This document shows, piece by piece, positions 1 to 6,886 of a stretch of DNA of 12,087 bases. The stretch spans positions 1 through 12,087 of the forward strand of contig JAJQHF010000118.1 in the NCBI GenBank assembly GCA_021199975.1, in the 5' to 3' direction. Under the pieces are notes generated by a model. That model was not told the DNA's origin. It worked only from the letters and a program-made list of their open reading frames with translations, and searched no databases. The position numbers and the translations under genes were made by a program. This stretch comes from Candidatus Gastranaerophilales bacterium. Lineage in GTDB: Bacteria; Cyanobacteriota; Vampirovibrionia; Gastranaerophilales; Gastranaerophilaceae. The first letter of the stretch is position 1. Each line of letters begins with the position of its first letter.

Positions 1-77
1 AATTAAAGAGTAGTCTTTAAAAGAAAGCTTAATATTTCTTAATTTTTTTTAGCATTTATGGCAATTATTCAAAATTA

Positions 78-102
78 CCTTTTTTTATGTAGAAAAAAAA
101 GG
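78..102 (+). promoter_or_regulatory. Hairpin that can mask the ribosome binding site of the HExxH gene
   Basis: Bases 78-86 (CC followed by seven T) are exactly complementary to 94-102 (seven A followed by GG), with a 7-base loop. The 3' arm is the purine-rich Shine-Dalgarno sequence for the start at 113. In RNA the stem would be weak (two G-C and seven A-U pairs), so it could open readily and act as a translational or thermal control. It could also be chance in A/T-rich sequence. The pairing is seen; the role is inferred. Confidence 0.3.
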
Positions 103-112
103 AATGTATATA

Positions 113-1087
113 ATGGAAATTCAATCACAAAAAAATATAAATGACTTAAATATACAAAGCAATGAAGTAAAACAACAGCAAAAAATAAATTTAGAGCAGA
201 AATCTGATGAGGTTTTACTTTCTTCAAATATTAATAAGAAAGCCGAAAATAAAAAAACGGCTGCAAAAGTATTACTTGCATTAGGAATTATTACGGCGGC
301 GGGAATTGCAATATATAAAGGCAGGCAGATTAAAGCATTAAAAGAAATTCCGGCAGATTTAAAACCGTTATTTAATGATTTAAAAGGTAAAAACGGAAAA
401 GAATTTGTTGATGATGCGTATTCAGGAATTGTAAAACATATGGGTTTGTCTGATGTTGCACCCAAAAATGTAAATCTTACAAATAAAGCTGACGGAATGT
501 TTAATACTGTTACAGGCGGTTTTCATCCTATAGAAAATACCATAGAATATTCAAAAGGTTTTATTGATAAACTTAGCAAAAAGCAACAGTTTAATCTTTT
601 AAGTCATGAATTAAAACATTGCGAACAATATAATAAAATACTCAGAACCGAAGGATTAGGTGCAGAAGCATTAGCCAAAGCAAATGCGGAACAGGCAGTA
701 TATCAAGCATCGGGTCTATTTGGTAATTTCAGTGAAAATGTAATGAAACAATATCCGAAAGAAGAAGCAGAAAAGATAATAAAAGATGAAATTGATAAAT
801 TAACACAAGAATATAGCGCAAAAATTAAAAAGAATTTCTCCGAATCATTGAAACTTCCAAAAATTCCCGCATCATCACAGGACGGGGTTAAAGCAAAGGA
901 ATATTTGGAATCTGTAAGAAAATATAAGGGACTCGGATGGTTAGGTACGGCAAGTAAAGAATATTTAGAAAATATTCTTGAAAAAGAAGCTTATGGTTTC
1001 GGCGGAAAAATGGGAAAATGGTTTGAAGCTTCAACAAGTTTCCCTGATAAAATAAAAGATTTTTTCAGAATATTAAAAAACACATAA
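113..1087 (+). CDS. Membrane-anchored protein with HExxH metallopeptidase-like motif, unknown function
   Basis: A 324-residue protein of no family I can name. A polar, Asn/Gln/Lys-rich N-terminus (about residues 1-45) is followed by one hydrophobic segment (about 51-68, rich in Ala, Leu, Ile and Gly) flanked by lysines. This suggests a single-pass anchor with a large C-terminal domain. That domain carries SHELKH at about 164-169, matching the HExxH zinc-binding motif. A later LEKEAYGFG stretch (acidic residues near 290-292) could supply the third ligand, as in gluzincin-type peptidases. The A-rich ribosome binding site ending at 103 sits too close to the upstream in-frame ATG at 104 but is well spaced for the ATG at 113, which I therefore chose. 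It appears to stand alone, 69 bases before nadB. Protease function is an inference from one short motif. A non-enzymatic surface or secreted effector-like protein is equally possible. Confidence 0.75.
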   Translation: MEIQSQKNINDLNIQSNEVKQQQKINLEQKSDEVLLSSNINKKAENKKTAAKVLLALGIITAAGIAIYKGRQIKALKEIPADLKPLFNDLKGKNGKEFVDDAYSGIVKHMGLSDVAPKNVNLTNKADGMFNTVTGGFHPIENTIEYSKGFIDKLSKKQQFNLLSHELKHCEQYNKILRTEGLGAEALAKANAEQAVYQASGLFGNFSENVMKQYPKEEAEKIIKDEIDKLTQEYSAKIKKNFSESLKLPKIPASSQDGVKAKEYLESVRKYKGLGWLGTASKEYLENILEKEAYGFGGKMGKWFEASTSFPDKIKDFFRILKNT

Positions 1088-1120
1088 AAATATAAAAAAT
1101 AAGCCGCAATATTTTTTATG

Positions 1121-1146
1121 TTTGCTTTACAATATTGTAAAGCAAA
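1121..1146. promoter_or_regulatory. Perfect 26-bp palindrome in the nadB leader (candidate operator)
   Basis: The 26 bases read identically on both strands, with outer arms TTTGCTTTACA and TGTAAAGCAAA around a central ATAT. The right end overlaps the A's of the AAAGGA ribosome binding site (1144-1149) for the nadB start at 1157. A palindrome of this length just upstream of a biosynthetic gene is typical of a dimeric repressor site. An mRNA hairpin here would also lie directly beside the ribosome binding site. NAD-pathway regulators such as NrtR or NiaR, or the redox sensor Rex, would be natural candidates, but I cannot match the sequence to any of them. Confidence 0.55.
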
Positions 1147-1156
1147 GGATGTTAAG

Positions 1157-2767
1157 ATGAAACACGTTAAATACTCTGCTGTTATTGCAGGAAGCGGCAT
1201 TGCAGGTCTTTATGCGGCAATTAAATTACAAAAAGAAGCAGACCTTCCGAACGGCTTATTAATTATAACGAAATCACGGTTAATAGAGTCAAATTCAAAA
1301 TACGCACAGGGCGGAATGGTGTGTGTAATGCCTGAAAATAAGCTGGATTCAACCACACTTCATATAGAAGATACCCTTAAAGCCGGTGCAGGGTTATCTG
1401 ACCCCGAAGTTGCCGAGTTCATTTCTCAAAAAAGTGCGCAAGTAGTAAAAGAGCTTCAAAATTTAGGTGTGGATTTTGATAGAGATGAAAATAACAGATT
1501 GAAATTTACAAAAGAAGCTGCTCACAGTGTAAACAGAATACTTCATGCCAGAGGTGACGCAACAGGATTTTGTATAGAAAACGCTCTTGTAAAATATATA
1601 CTGTCGCAAAAGAATATTGATATTTATGAACAGACTCTTGCCGTCGAGCTTTTAACTGATTCTAAGAATATAAACAGAGGTTTAATAGCATATAATTACA
1701 GTGAAAATGAATATAAAATTATAGAAGCGCCTGCCGTAATATTAGCAACAGGCGGTATCGGACAGCTTTATAAATACACAACAAACCCCGATATAACAAC
1801 AGGCGACGGAATAGCTCTTGCATACAGAGCGGGTGCAATCGTTAAAGATATGGAATTTGTTCAGTTTCATCCTACTGCTTTTGCCCTTTCCGATAAAGGG
1901 ACAATGTTTTTAATTTCGGAAGCGGTAAGAGGCGAAGGTGCAAAGCTTGTTGATAAAAATGGCTGCACTTTTATGGAAAAATATGATAAACGTCTTGAAC
2001 TTGCTCCGAGAGATATTGTTACAAGAGCAATATATAATGAAATGTCGAAAACACATGTAAAAAATGTTTACCTTAATGCAGCACATATAAGTGAAGAAAA
2101 GTTTGAAAAAAGATTTCCTACTATATTCGGAACCTGCAAAGAATACAATATTAATCCGTCAAAAGATTATATTCCCGTATCGCCTTCCGCTCATTATTTT
2201 ATGGGAGGCGTAAAGACGAAAGTAAACGGTAATACATCAATTCAAGGACTTTATGCTATAGGAGAAGTTTCCTGTACGGGCTTGCACGGGGCAAACAGAC
2301 TTGCTTCAAATTCCATTCTCGAATGTGCAGTTACGGCTTATGAGCTTGTTAATCATTTGAAAACTTTAAATCTTAATGATAATTACACTGAAGATAAACA
2401 AATCTCCGAAATAATTAATTTTTATAATGACGATATATTTATAAATAATGAATACGATGAAAAAGAAATGATTAAGGAATTAAAACAGCTTATGTGGGAT
2501 AATGCCGGAATTATAAGAAACGGAGAAAAATTAAGCTTTGCAAAAGATAAAATACAAAAAATGAAAGAGCAATTCGGATACATATATAAATGTCCGGGAA
2601 GAAACCACTATGAATTAAGAAATATGCTTATAATTGCAGGTTTGATTATTGATTTTGCACTTGAAAGAAAAGAGTCAAGAGGCGCTCATTATAGAGAAGA
2701 TTTCCCTAAAACAAATACAACGTCAAAATCTCATCAATTATCTATACATACAATTATGAAAGGTTAA
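1157..2767 (+). CDS. nadB: L-aspartate oxidase
   Basis: This flavoenzyme oxidises L-aspartate to iminoaspartate, the first step of de novo NAD synthesis; in anaerobes fumarate usually replaces oxygen as acceptor. The 536-residue length is normal for the family. Visible landmarks are the FAD-binding GSGIAG at 12-17, SKYAQGG at 47-53, ATGGIGQLY near 197-205, FVQFHPT near 234-240, PRDIVTRAI at 284-292, AHYFMGG at 345-351 and the flavin-binding GEVSCTGLHGANRLASNS at 369-386. A C-terminal helical domain ends in the family's ESRGAHYREDFP. An upstream in-frame ATG at 1118 would add 13 residues encoded by the palindrome. The ATG at 1157 has AAAGGA seven bases upstream and places the Rossmann motif at the usual distance from the N-terminus, so I use it. 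It is followed after two bases by nadC. No nadA, the next pathway step, lies in the window. Confidence 0.95.
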   Translation: MKHVKYSAVIAGSGIAGLYAAIKLQKEADLPNGLLIITKSRLIESNSKYAQGGMVCVMPENKLDSTTLHIEDTLKAGAGLSDPEVAEFISQKSAQVVKELQNLGVDFDRDENNRLKFTKEAAHSVNRILHARGDATGFCIENALVKYILSQKNIDIYEQTLAVELLTDSKNINRGLIAYNYSENEYKIIEAPAVILATGGIGQLYKYTTNPDITTGDGIALAYRAGAIVKDMEFVQFHPTAFALSDKGTMFLISEAVRGEGAKLVDKNGCTFMEKYDKRLELAPRDIVTRAIYNEMSKTHVKNVYLNAAHISEEKFEKRFPTIFGTCKEYNINPSKDYIPVSPSAHYFMGGVKTKVNGNTSIQGLYAIGEVSCTGLHGANRLASNSILECAVTAYELVNHLKTLNLNDNYTEDKQISEIINFYNDDIFINNEYDEKEMIKELKQLMWDNAGIIRNGEKLSFAKDKIQKMKEQFGYIYKCPGRNHYELRNMLIIAGLIIDFALERKESRGAHYREDFPKTNTTSKSHQLSIHTIMKG

Positions 2768-2769
2768 TT

Positions 2770-3612
2770 ATGTCATCAATTTTATTGCACGATTTCATTG
2801 TAGAAGAACACGTAAAAAATGCCCTAAAAGAAGATATCGGGTTCGGTGATATTACAACCGATTATCTGCTGCCAGAAGAGGAAAGAATTACAGCTAAATT
2901 AAATACGAGGCAAGATGGTATTCTCTGCGGAATAGATGTTGTAAAAACAGTATTTAAAACTCTTTCAAAAGATATTAATATTCAAACCTTCTTCTCTGAC
3001 GGAGATAAAATAAAAAAAGGTGATACAATCGCCGTAATTGAAGGCTCTGCAAGAGCAGTGCTAATCGGAGAAAGAACCGCACTTAATTACATTCAGCGTT
3101 TAAGCGGAATAGCAACCGAAACCAATAAGTATCAAGAAGCTATAGGGAACTGTAAAGCAAGAATAACAGATACAAGAAAAACTACTCCCGGCTTTAGAAT
3201 TTTTGAAAAATATGCTGTTTTTACCGGCGGAGCAAGACTCCACAGGTTTAATCTTTCTGATTGCGTTATGATTAAAGATAACCATATTCAATATGCAGGT
3301 TCTATAACAAATGCAGTAAATAAAATTCGTGAACACATATCTCACACTCATAAAATAGAGATAGAATGCGACACTGTTGAACAGGTAAAAGAAGCACTAC
3401 AGGTAAAAGCTGATATTATAATGCTTGATAATATGAATTGTGAATTAATGAAGCAATGTGTAGATTTAATTAACGGTAAGGCATTAGTTGAAGCAAGCGG
3501 AAATGTAACAATTGAAACCGTTTCCGAAATAGCAAAAACAGGAGTGGATGTTATATCCTCCAGCGCTATAGTAGCAAAAGCAAAAACTCTCGATATAGCA
3601 TTAGACATGTAA
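2770..3612 (+). CDS. nadC: Nicotinate-nucleotide pyrophosphorylase (quinolinate phosphoribosyltransferase)
   Basis: Converts quinolinate and phosphoribosyl pyrophosphate to nicotinate mononucleotide, carbon dioxide and pyrophosphate in the cytoplasm. The 280-residue length fits. Diagnostic stretches are EDIGFGDITTD at 21-31, GERTALNYIQRLSGIAT at 100-116, DTRKTTPG at 134-141, HRFNLSD at 158-164, IKDNHIQ at 168-174, EIECD at 197-201, MLDNM at 218-222 and EASGNV at 241-246. The usual GGGxNHRxGL stretch reads GGARLHRFNL here, a variant near the active site that retains the His-Arg pair. GAAAGG at 2758-2763 is six bases before the ATG, and only two bases separate it from nadB, so the two are co-transcribed. 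The 54-base gap after it is the largest in the gene run. Confidence 0.95.
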   Translation: MSSILLHDFIVEEHVKNALKEDIGFGDITTDYLLPEEERITAKLNTRQDGILCGIDVVKTVFKTLSKDINIQTFFSDGDKIKKGDTIAVIEGSARAVLIGERTALNYIQRLSGIATETNKYQEAIGNCKARITDTRKTTPGFRIFEKYAVFTGGARLHRFNLSDCVMIKDNHIQYAGSITNAVNKIREHISHTHKIEIECDTVEQVKEALQVKADIIMLDNMNCELMKQCVDLINGKALVEASGNVTIETVSEIAKTGVDVISSSAIVAKAKTLDIALDM

Positions 3613-3634
3613 TATTTGCACTAGCAATATTTTT
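3611..3634 (+). terminator. Weak terminator-like hairpin after nadC
   Basis: Bases 3611-3619 pair with 3624-3631 as eight base pairs with one bulged T and a four-base loop (ACTA), and the 3' arm runs into a T stretch to 3634. Only two pairs are G-C, so termination would be inefficient. It may attenuate transcription between nadBC and etfBA. It overlaps the nadC stop codon. The fold is seen; the function is inferred. Confidence 0.25.
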
Positions 3635-3666
3635 GTATAACAATATTACATAAAAGGGTTACGTAA

Positions 3667-4455
3667 TTGAATATTGTCGTATTTATAAAGCAAGTCCCCG
3701 ATACTAATGATGTAAAATGGACAGCAAATAATAATATAGACAGAACTCAAATGGAGAGTATTATGAATCCTGTCGATAAACAGGCTGTTCAGGCTGCTCT
3801 CCTTTTAAAAAATTCTTATAATGCACATATAACGGTTATTACAATGGGACCTTGTAAATCCGTTGAGGTATTAAAAGAAGCAGTTGCAATGAGGGCAGAT
3901 GATGCGGCAATTCTTTGTGATTCAAAATTTGCGGGCTCTGATACTTGTGCAACATCAAAAGTGTTAGCAGCAGCCATACAAAACAAGTATCCCGATACCG
4001 ATTTGATTTTATTCGGGCAAAGCGCCATAGACGGCGAAACAGCTCAAACAGGACCTTCAACTGCCGCAAGGCTGAACTTGCCTGTAGTTTCTAACGTCAA
4101 TGAAATTACGGATATTCAAAATGATTCGGTAACCGTTAATACTGAAAATGAAACGGAAAAATCTGTATATAAGATAAATCTGCCTGCCGTTCTTTGCATA
4201 AATAATTATGTATATCAGCCTGAAGTTCCGAGAATAAGCGGTTATATACATGCTCACGATTATAATTACAAAATGTACAACATATATGAACTCAATCTGC
4301 CTGAAAATTCGGCGGGAATAAAAGGTTCTCCGACTTTTGTTTCAAAAGTTTACAGAACAAATGAAAAAAGAGAATGTAAAATTATAGATATAACAAAAGA
4401 AGAAAATTATTGTTTTGATGTTATATCTGAAATAAAAGAGGTTACGGAGAATTAA
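3667..4455 (+). CDS. etfB: Electron transfer flavoprotein, beta subunit
   Basis: Beta subunit (262 residues) of a heterodimeric flavoprotein that passes electrons between dehydrogenases and an acceptor. Family features are the N-terminal IVVFIKQVPDT, NPVDKQAVQAAL, the nucleotide-site region with LKEAVAMRADDAAILCD followed by FAGSDTCATS, GQSAIDGETAQTGP, and the C-terminal IKGSPTFVSKVYR. The start is TTG at 3667, preceded by AAAAGGG (3652-3658) at eight bases; translation from there begins with the canonical beta-strand. The stop overlaps the etfA start by one base (TAATG), implying translational coupling and equal dosage. No acyl-CoA dehydrogenase, FixC/FixX or lactate dehydrogenase gene is adjacent, so the partner is unknown. 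Confidence 0.93.
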   Translation: MNIVVFIKQVPDTNDVKWTANNNIDRTQMESIMNPVDKQAVQAALLLKNSYNAHITVITMGPCKSVEVLKEAVAMRADDAAILCDSKFAGSDTCATSKVLAAAIQNKYPDTDLILFGQSAIDGETAQTGPSTAARLNLPVVSNVNEITDIQNDSVTVNTENETEKSVYKINLPAVLCINNYVYQPEVPRISGYIHAHDYNYKMYNIYELNLPENSAGIKGSPTFVSKVYRTNEKRECKIIDITKEENYCFDVISEIKEVTEN

Positions 4456-5471
4456 TGGAACCAAACGGAATACTGATATACGGCGAACTTAATAATGATT
4501 ACGGTTTAAGACCTGTAGTAAAACAGCTCGTCACTAAAGCATATGAATTAAAGCCTAAAATTTGGAATCAGAGAATAATGGTTTGCATAATAGGACCGAG
4601 AATTAATTATGACGGTATCGTACAAGAATTAGGCAAATACGGCGCCGATGAAGCGGTTATTGTCAATGATAATAATATTACTGAATATAACCCCAATTTT
4701 TTCCCCGAAATTTTTGTTGAAATTGCACAAAAATATCCTCCTCGAATAATACTTACAGGTGCAACATGCCAGGGTAAAGAAATAGCCGCTTATACGGCCG
4801 CAAAGCTTGATACGGGGTTAACTGCAGATTGTACGAATCTTGACATAGGTGAAAATAATCTTCTTCTTTCTACACGTCCGACATTTGGCGGACAGCTTAC
4901 AGCTGATATTTTATGCCGCAGTTTTCCTCAAATGGCTACCGTGCAAGAGAATGTTTTTAAAGAAGTACAAACAGAACAACACAGTGCCTCTGCTATTTTT
5001 AAATGGTTTGATATTAATAAATCGGAAAATAAAATTAATAAACTCAATACAATAAAAAAATCATCAAAACATAAAGATATATGTTCCTCTGATATTATCA
5101 TTGCAGGCGGTGCGGGAGCGTGTAAAGATAACGGATTTGCATTAATATATCAGCTTGCGCAAAAAACAGGCGCCGCTGTTGCAGGTTCAAGAGAAGCCTT
5201 TGAACGAGGGTTTATTACAAAATCACAACAAATCGGTCAAACGGGCAAAACCGTTGCGCCAAAATTATATATAGCAGTCGGAATTTCGGGTGCAAACCAA
5301 CACTTAACCGGAATAAAAAACAGTGGTAAAATTATTGCAATAAATAAAGATAAAAATGCGCCGATTTTTAAGCATGCCGATATAGGCATTGCAGGTGATT
5401 TATTTGAAGTTTTGCCAAAACTTATAGAAAATTTTGATACATATAATAAAAAAGAGGAAAACAATGAGTAA
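4455..5471 (+). CDS. etfA: Electron transfer flavoprotein, alpha subunit
   Basis: Alpha subunit (338 residues) that carries most of the FAD site. The N-terminal domain contains TGLTADCTNLD at 119-130 and RPTFGGQL at 141-148, stretches that resemble the anaerobe/bifurcating group of ETFs more than the mitochondrial type. The C-terminal FAD domain has GSREAFERG at 244-252, QIGQTGKTVAPKLYIAVG at 259-276, ISGANQH at 277-283, INKD at 296-299 and GIAGDLFEVLPKL at 311-323. Two deviations stand out. The usual GGRG at the start of the FAD domain is GGAG (218-221), and the usual ATVRPG is ATVQEN (161-166); both replace a normally conserved arginine. GGAGA lies four bases before the ATG. The gene overlaps the next by eight bases. 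The subunit identity is firm; bifurcating activity is only a possibility. Confidence 0.93.
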   Translation: MEPNGILIYGELNNDYGLRPVVKQLVTKAYELKPKIWNQRIMVCIIGPRINYDGIVQELGKYGADEAVIVNDNNITEYNPNFFPEIFVEIAQKYPPRIILTGATCQGKEIAAYTAAKLDTGLTADCTNLDIGENNLLLSTRPTFGGQLTADILCRSFPQMATVQENVFKEVQTEQHSASAIFKWFDINKSENKINKLNTIKKSSKHKDICSSDIIIAGGAGACKDNGFALIYQLAQKTGAAVAGSREAFERGFITKSQQIGQTGKTVAPKLYIAVGISGANQHLTGIKNSGKIIAINKDKNAPIFKHADIGIAGDLFEVLPKLIENFDTYNKKEENNE

Positions 5472-6864
5472 TGAAGTAATTGAAAAGGAAAACACGCTTA
5501 AACCTTTTTCCACAGTACAGCTTTTAAATTTTTGCCTGGGTTTTTTCGGTTTACAATTTGCCTGGCAGATGAGAATTATTTTATCAGGTCCGGTGACGGA
5601 AGGATTGGGCGCTTCGCCTTTATTATTCGGACTTATATGGCTTGCAGGACCTGTAACGGGAATGGTTGTACAGCCTATAATAGGTGAATTAAGCGATAAA
5701 ACGCATACAATTTTCGGAAAAAGAAGACCCTACTTATTTGCAGGTGCATTATTTGCAAGTTTGGCATTATGGGCTTTTCCTAATTCAGCGGCTATTGCGG
5801 AAAATATTGCAAATTTCTTACACCTTCCCCTTCCTGTTTTTGGCGGTTTAATTATTGCCGCAATAATGATATGGATTATTGATGCTTGTGTAAATGCGGC
5901 TCAAGGTCCATACAGAGCTTTAGTCCCCGATTTGGTTCCTCCAAAACAGCACTCTCTCGCAAATGCTTATTTAAGCTTTGCTATAGGTCTTGGCTCAGTT
6001 GTAGCGGCAGGAACAGCGCCTTTCTTAAAATATGTATTCGGTTATCAAATGAGTATTAAGGCTCAATTTATAATGGCGGCTCTTGCTTTTTCTTTGGCTA
6101 TGCTTTGGACTTGTATAACAATAAAAGAACATAACTATAAAAAAACGGAAGAAAAAAAAGAAATTGTTAAAGAAAATAAAGAAGAAGAAATAACTTTTAT
6201 TAAAAAGGTTTCTGATTTCTTTAAATCCTCACCCGAGGTAGGCAAAATATGCTTGCTTCAATTTTTTACATGGATTGGTATTATGAGCTTGAATATCTTT
6301 TTTACTCAATATGCAACTCATATAGTCTACGGAATCCCTGATTTAACAACCGCAACGGAGGAAATGAAAGCATCTTATCTTGAGTTAATTAACAAGGCAA
6401 CTAATTTTTCTTCCATATGTTTTGCTGTCCAAAATTTAATCTGCTTTTTAATTTCAATTCCAATCGGATTATTATCAACAAAATTCGGAAATAAAAAAAT
6501 CCATTTTATTTCTTTAATTACTTTAGCCCTAACATTTATAGGAATGGGAATATATAAGGAACCCGGATTTGTATTAATCTGTATGGCAATTGCAGGTATA
6601 GGCTGGGCAAGTATTTTGGCTTTACCTTTTGCAATGCTTTCGGAATTTATAAAAAAAGGCTCGGAAGGTTCTGTTATGGGTATTTTCAACATATTTATAG
6701 CAGGTCCTCAAGTTTTGGTATGTACTTTGCTTGCCTGGATAATCAGCAAATGTTCGTTTATTGTGCCTCAAGGTATTAATTACCACTGGGAATATGCGTT
6801 TTTTATAGGCGCAATAACTCTTACCATTGCCGCAATAATTACAAATTTAATAAAAGAAAAGTAA
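5464..6864 (+). CDS. MFS sugar transporter of the SLC45/GPH-like type
   Basis: A 466-residue integral membrane protein with about twelve hydrophobic segments and a charged central loop (around residues 225-245, rich in Lys and Glu) dividing two six-helix halves. The first half has LAGPVTGMVVQPIIGELSD (about 60-78) and FGKRRPY (84-90), the loop motif typical of sucrose/maltose-type proton symporters (SLC45, plant SUT and bacterial relatives). PYRALVPDLVPPKQH further on supports the same group. The likely role is proton-coupled uptake of a disaccharide or related glycoside; the substrate cannot be read from sequence. The start is the ATG at 5464 with AGAGG at 5453-5457; an upstream in-frame TTG at 5434 has no such site. 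It overlaps etfA by eight bases and precedes metY by 22, so it shares their transcript although the link in function is unclear. Confidence 0.85.
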   Translation: MSNEVIEKENTLKPFSTVQLLNFCLGFFGLQFAWQMRIILSGPVTEGLGASPLLFGLIWLAGPVTGMVVQPIIGELSDKTHTIFGKRRPYLFAGALFASLALWAFPNSAAIAENIANFLHLPLPVFGGLIIAAIMIWIIDACVNAAQGPYRALVPDLVPPKQHSLANAYLSFAIGLGSVVAAGTAPFLKYVFGYQMSIKAQFIMAALAFSLAMLWTCITIKEHNYKKTEEKKEIVKENKEEEITFIKKVSDFFKSSPEVGKICLLQFFTWIGIMSLNIFFTQYATHIVYGIPDLTTATEEMKASYLELINKATNFSSICFAVQNLICFLISIPIGLLSTKFGNKKIHFISLITLALTFIGMGIYKEPGFVLICMAIAGIGWASILALPFAMLSEFIKKGSEGSVMGIFNIFIAGPQVLVCTLLAWIISKCSFIVPQGINYHWEYAFFIGAITLTIAAIITNLIKEK

Positions 6865-6886
6865 TGATATTTGAAAGAAGGATTTT

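Noticed and set aside
1092..1119. 10-bp A/T inverted repeat (ATAAAAAATA / TATTTTTTAT) after the HExxH gene, considered as a terminator
   Set aside because: The stem has no G-C pair and the T run is inside the stem, so it would not form a stable terminator. Likely chance in A/T-rich DNA, or part of the leader region.
1118..1156. Upstream ATG start for nadB at 1118
   Set aside because: It would translate the palindrome and add 13 unconserved residues. The ATG at 1157 has a proper ribosome binding site and the expected N-terminus.
6865..6886. SAM riboswitch or T-box before metY
   Set aside because: Only 22 bases separate the MFS gene and metY, far too few for either element, and I see no such structure at the other met junctions.
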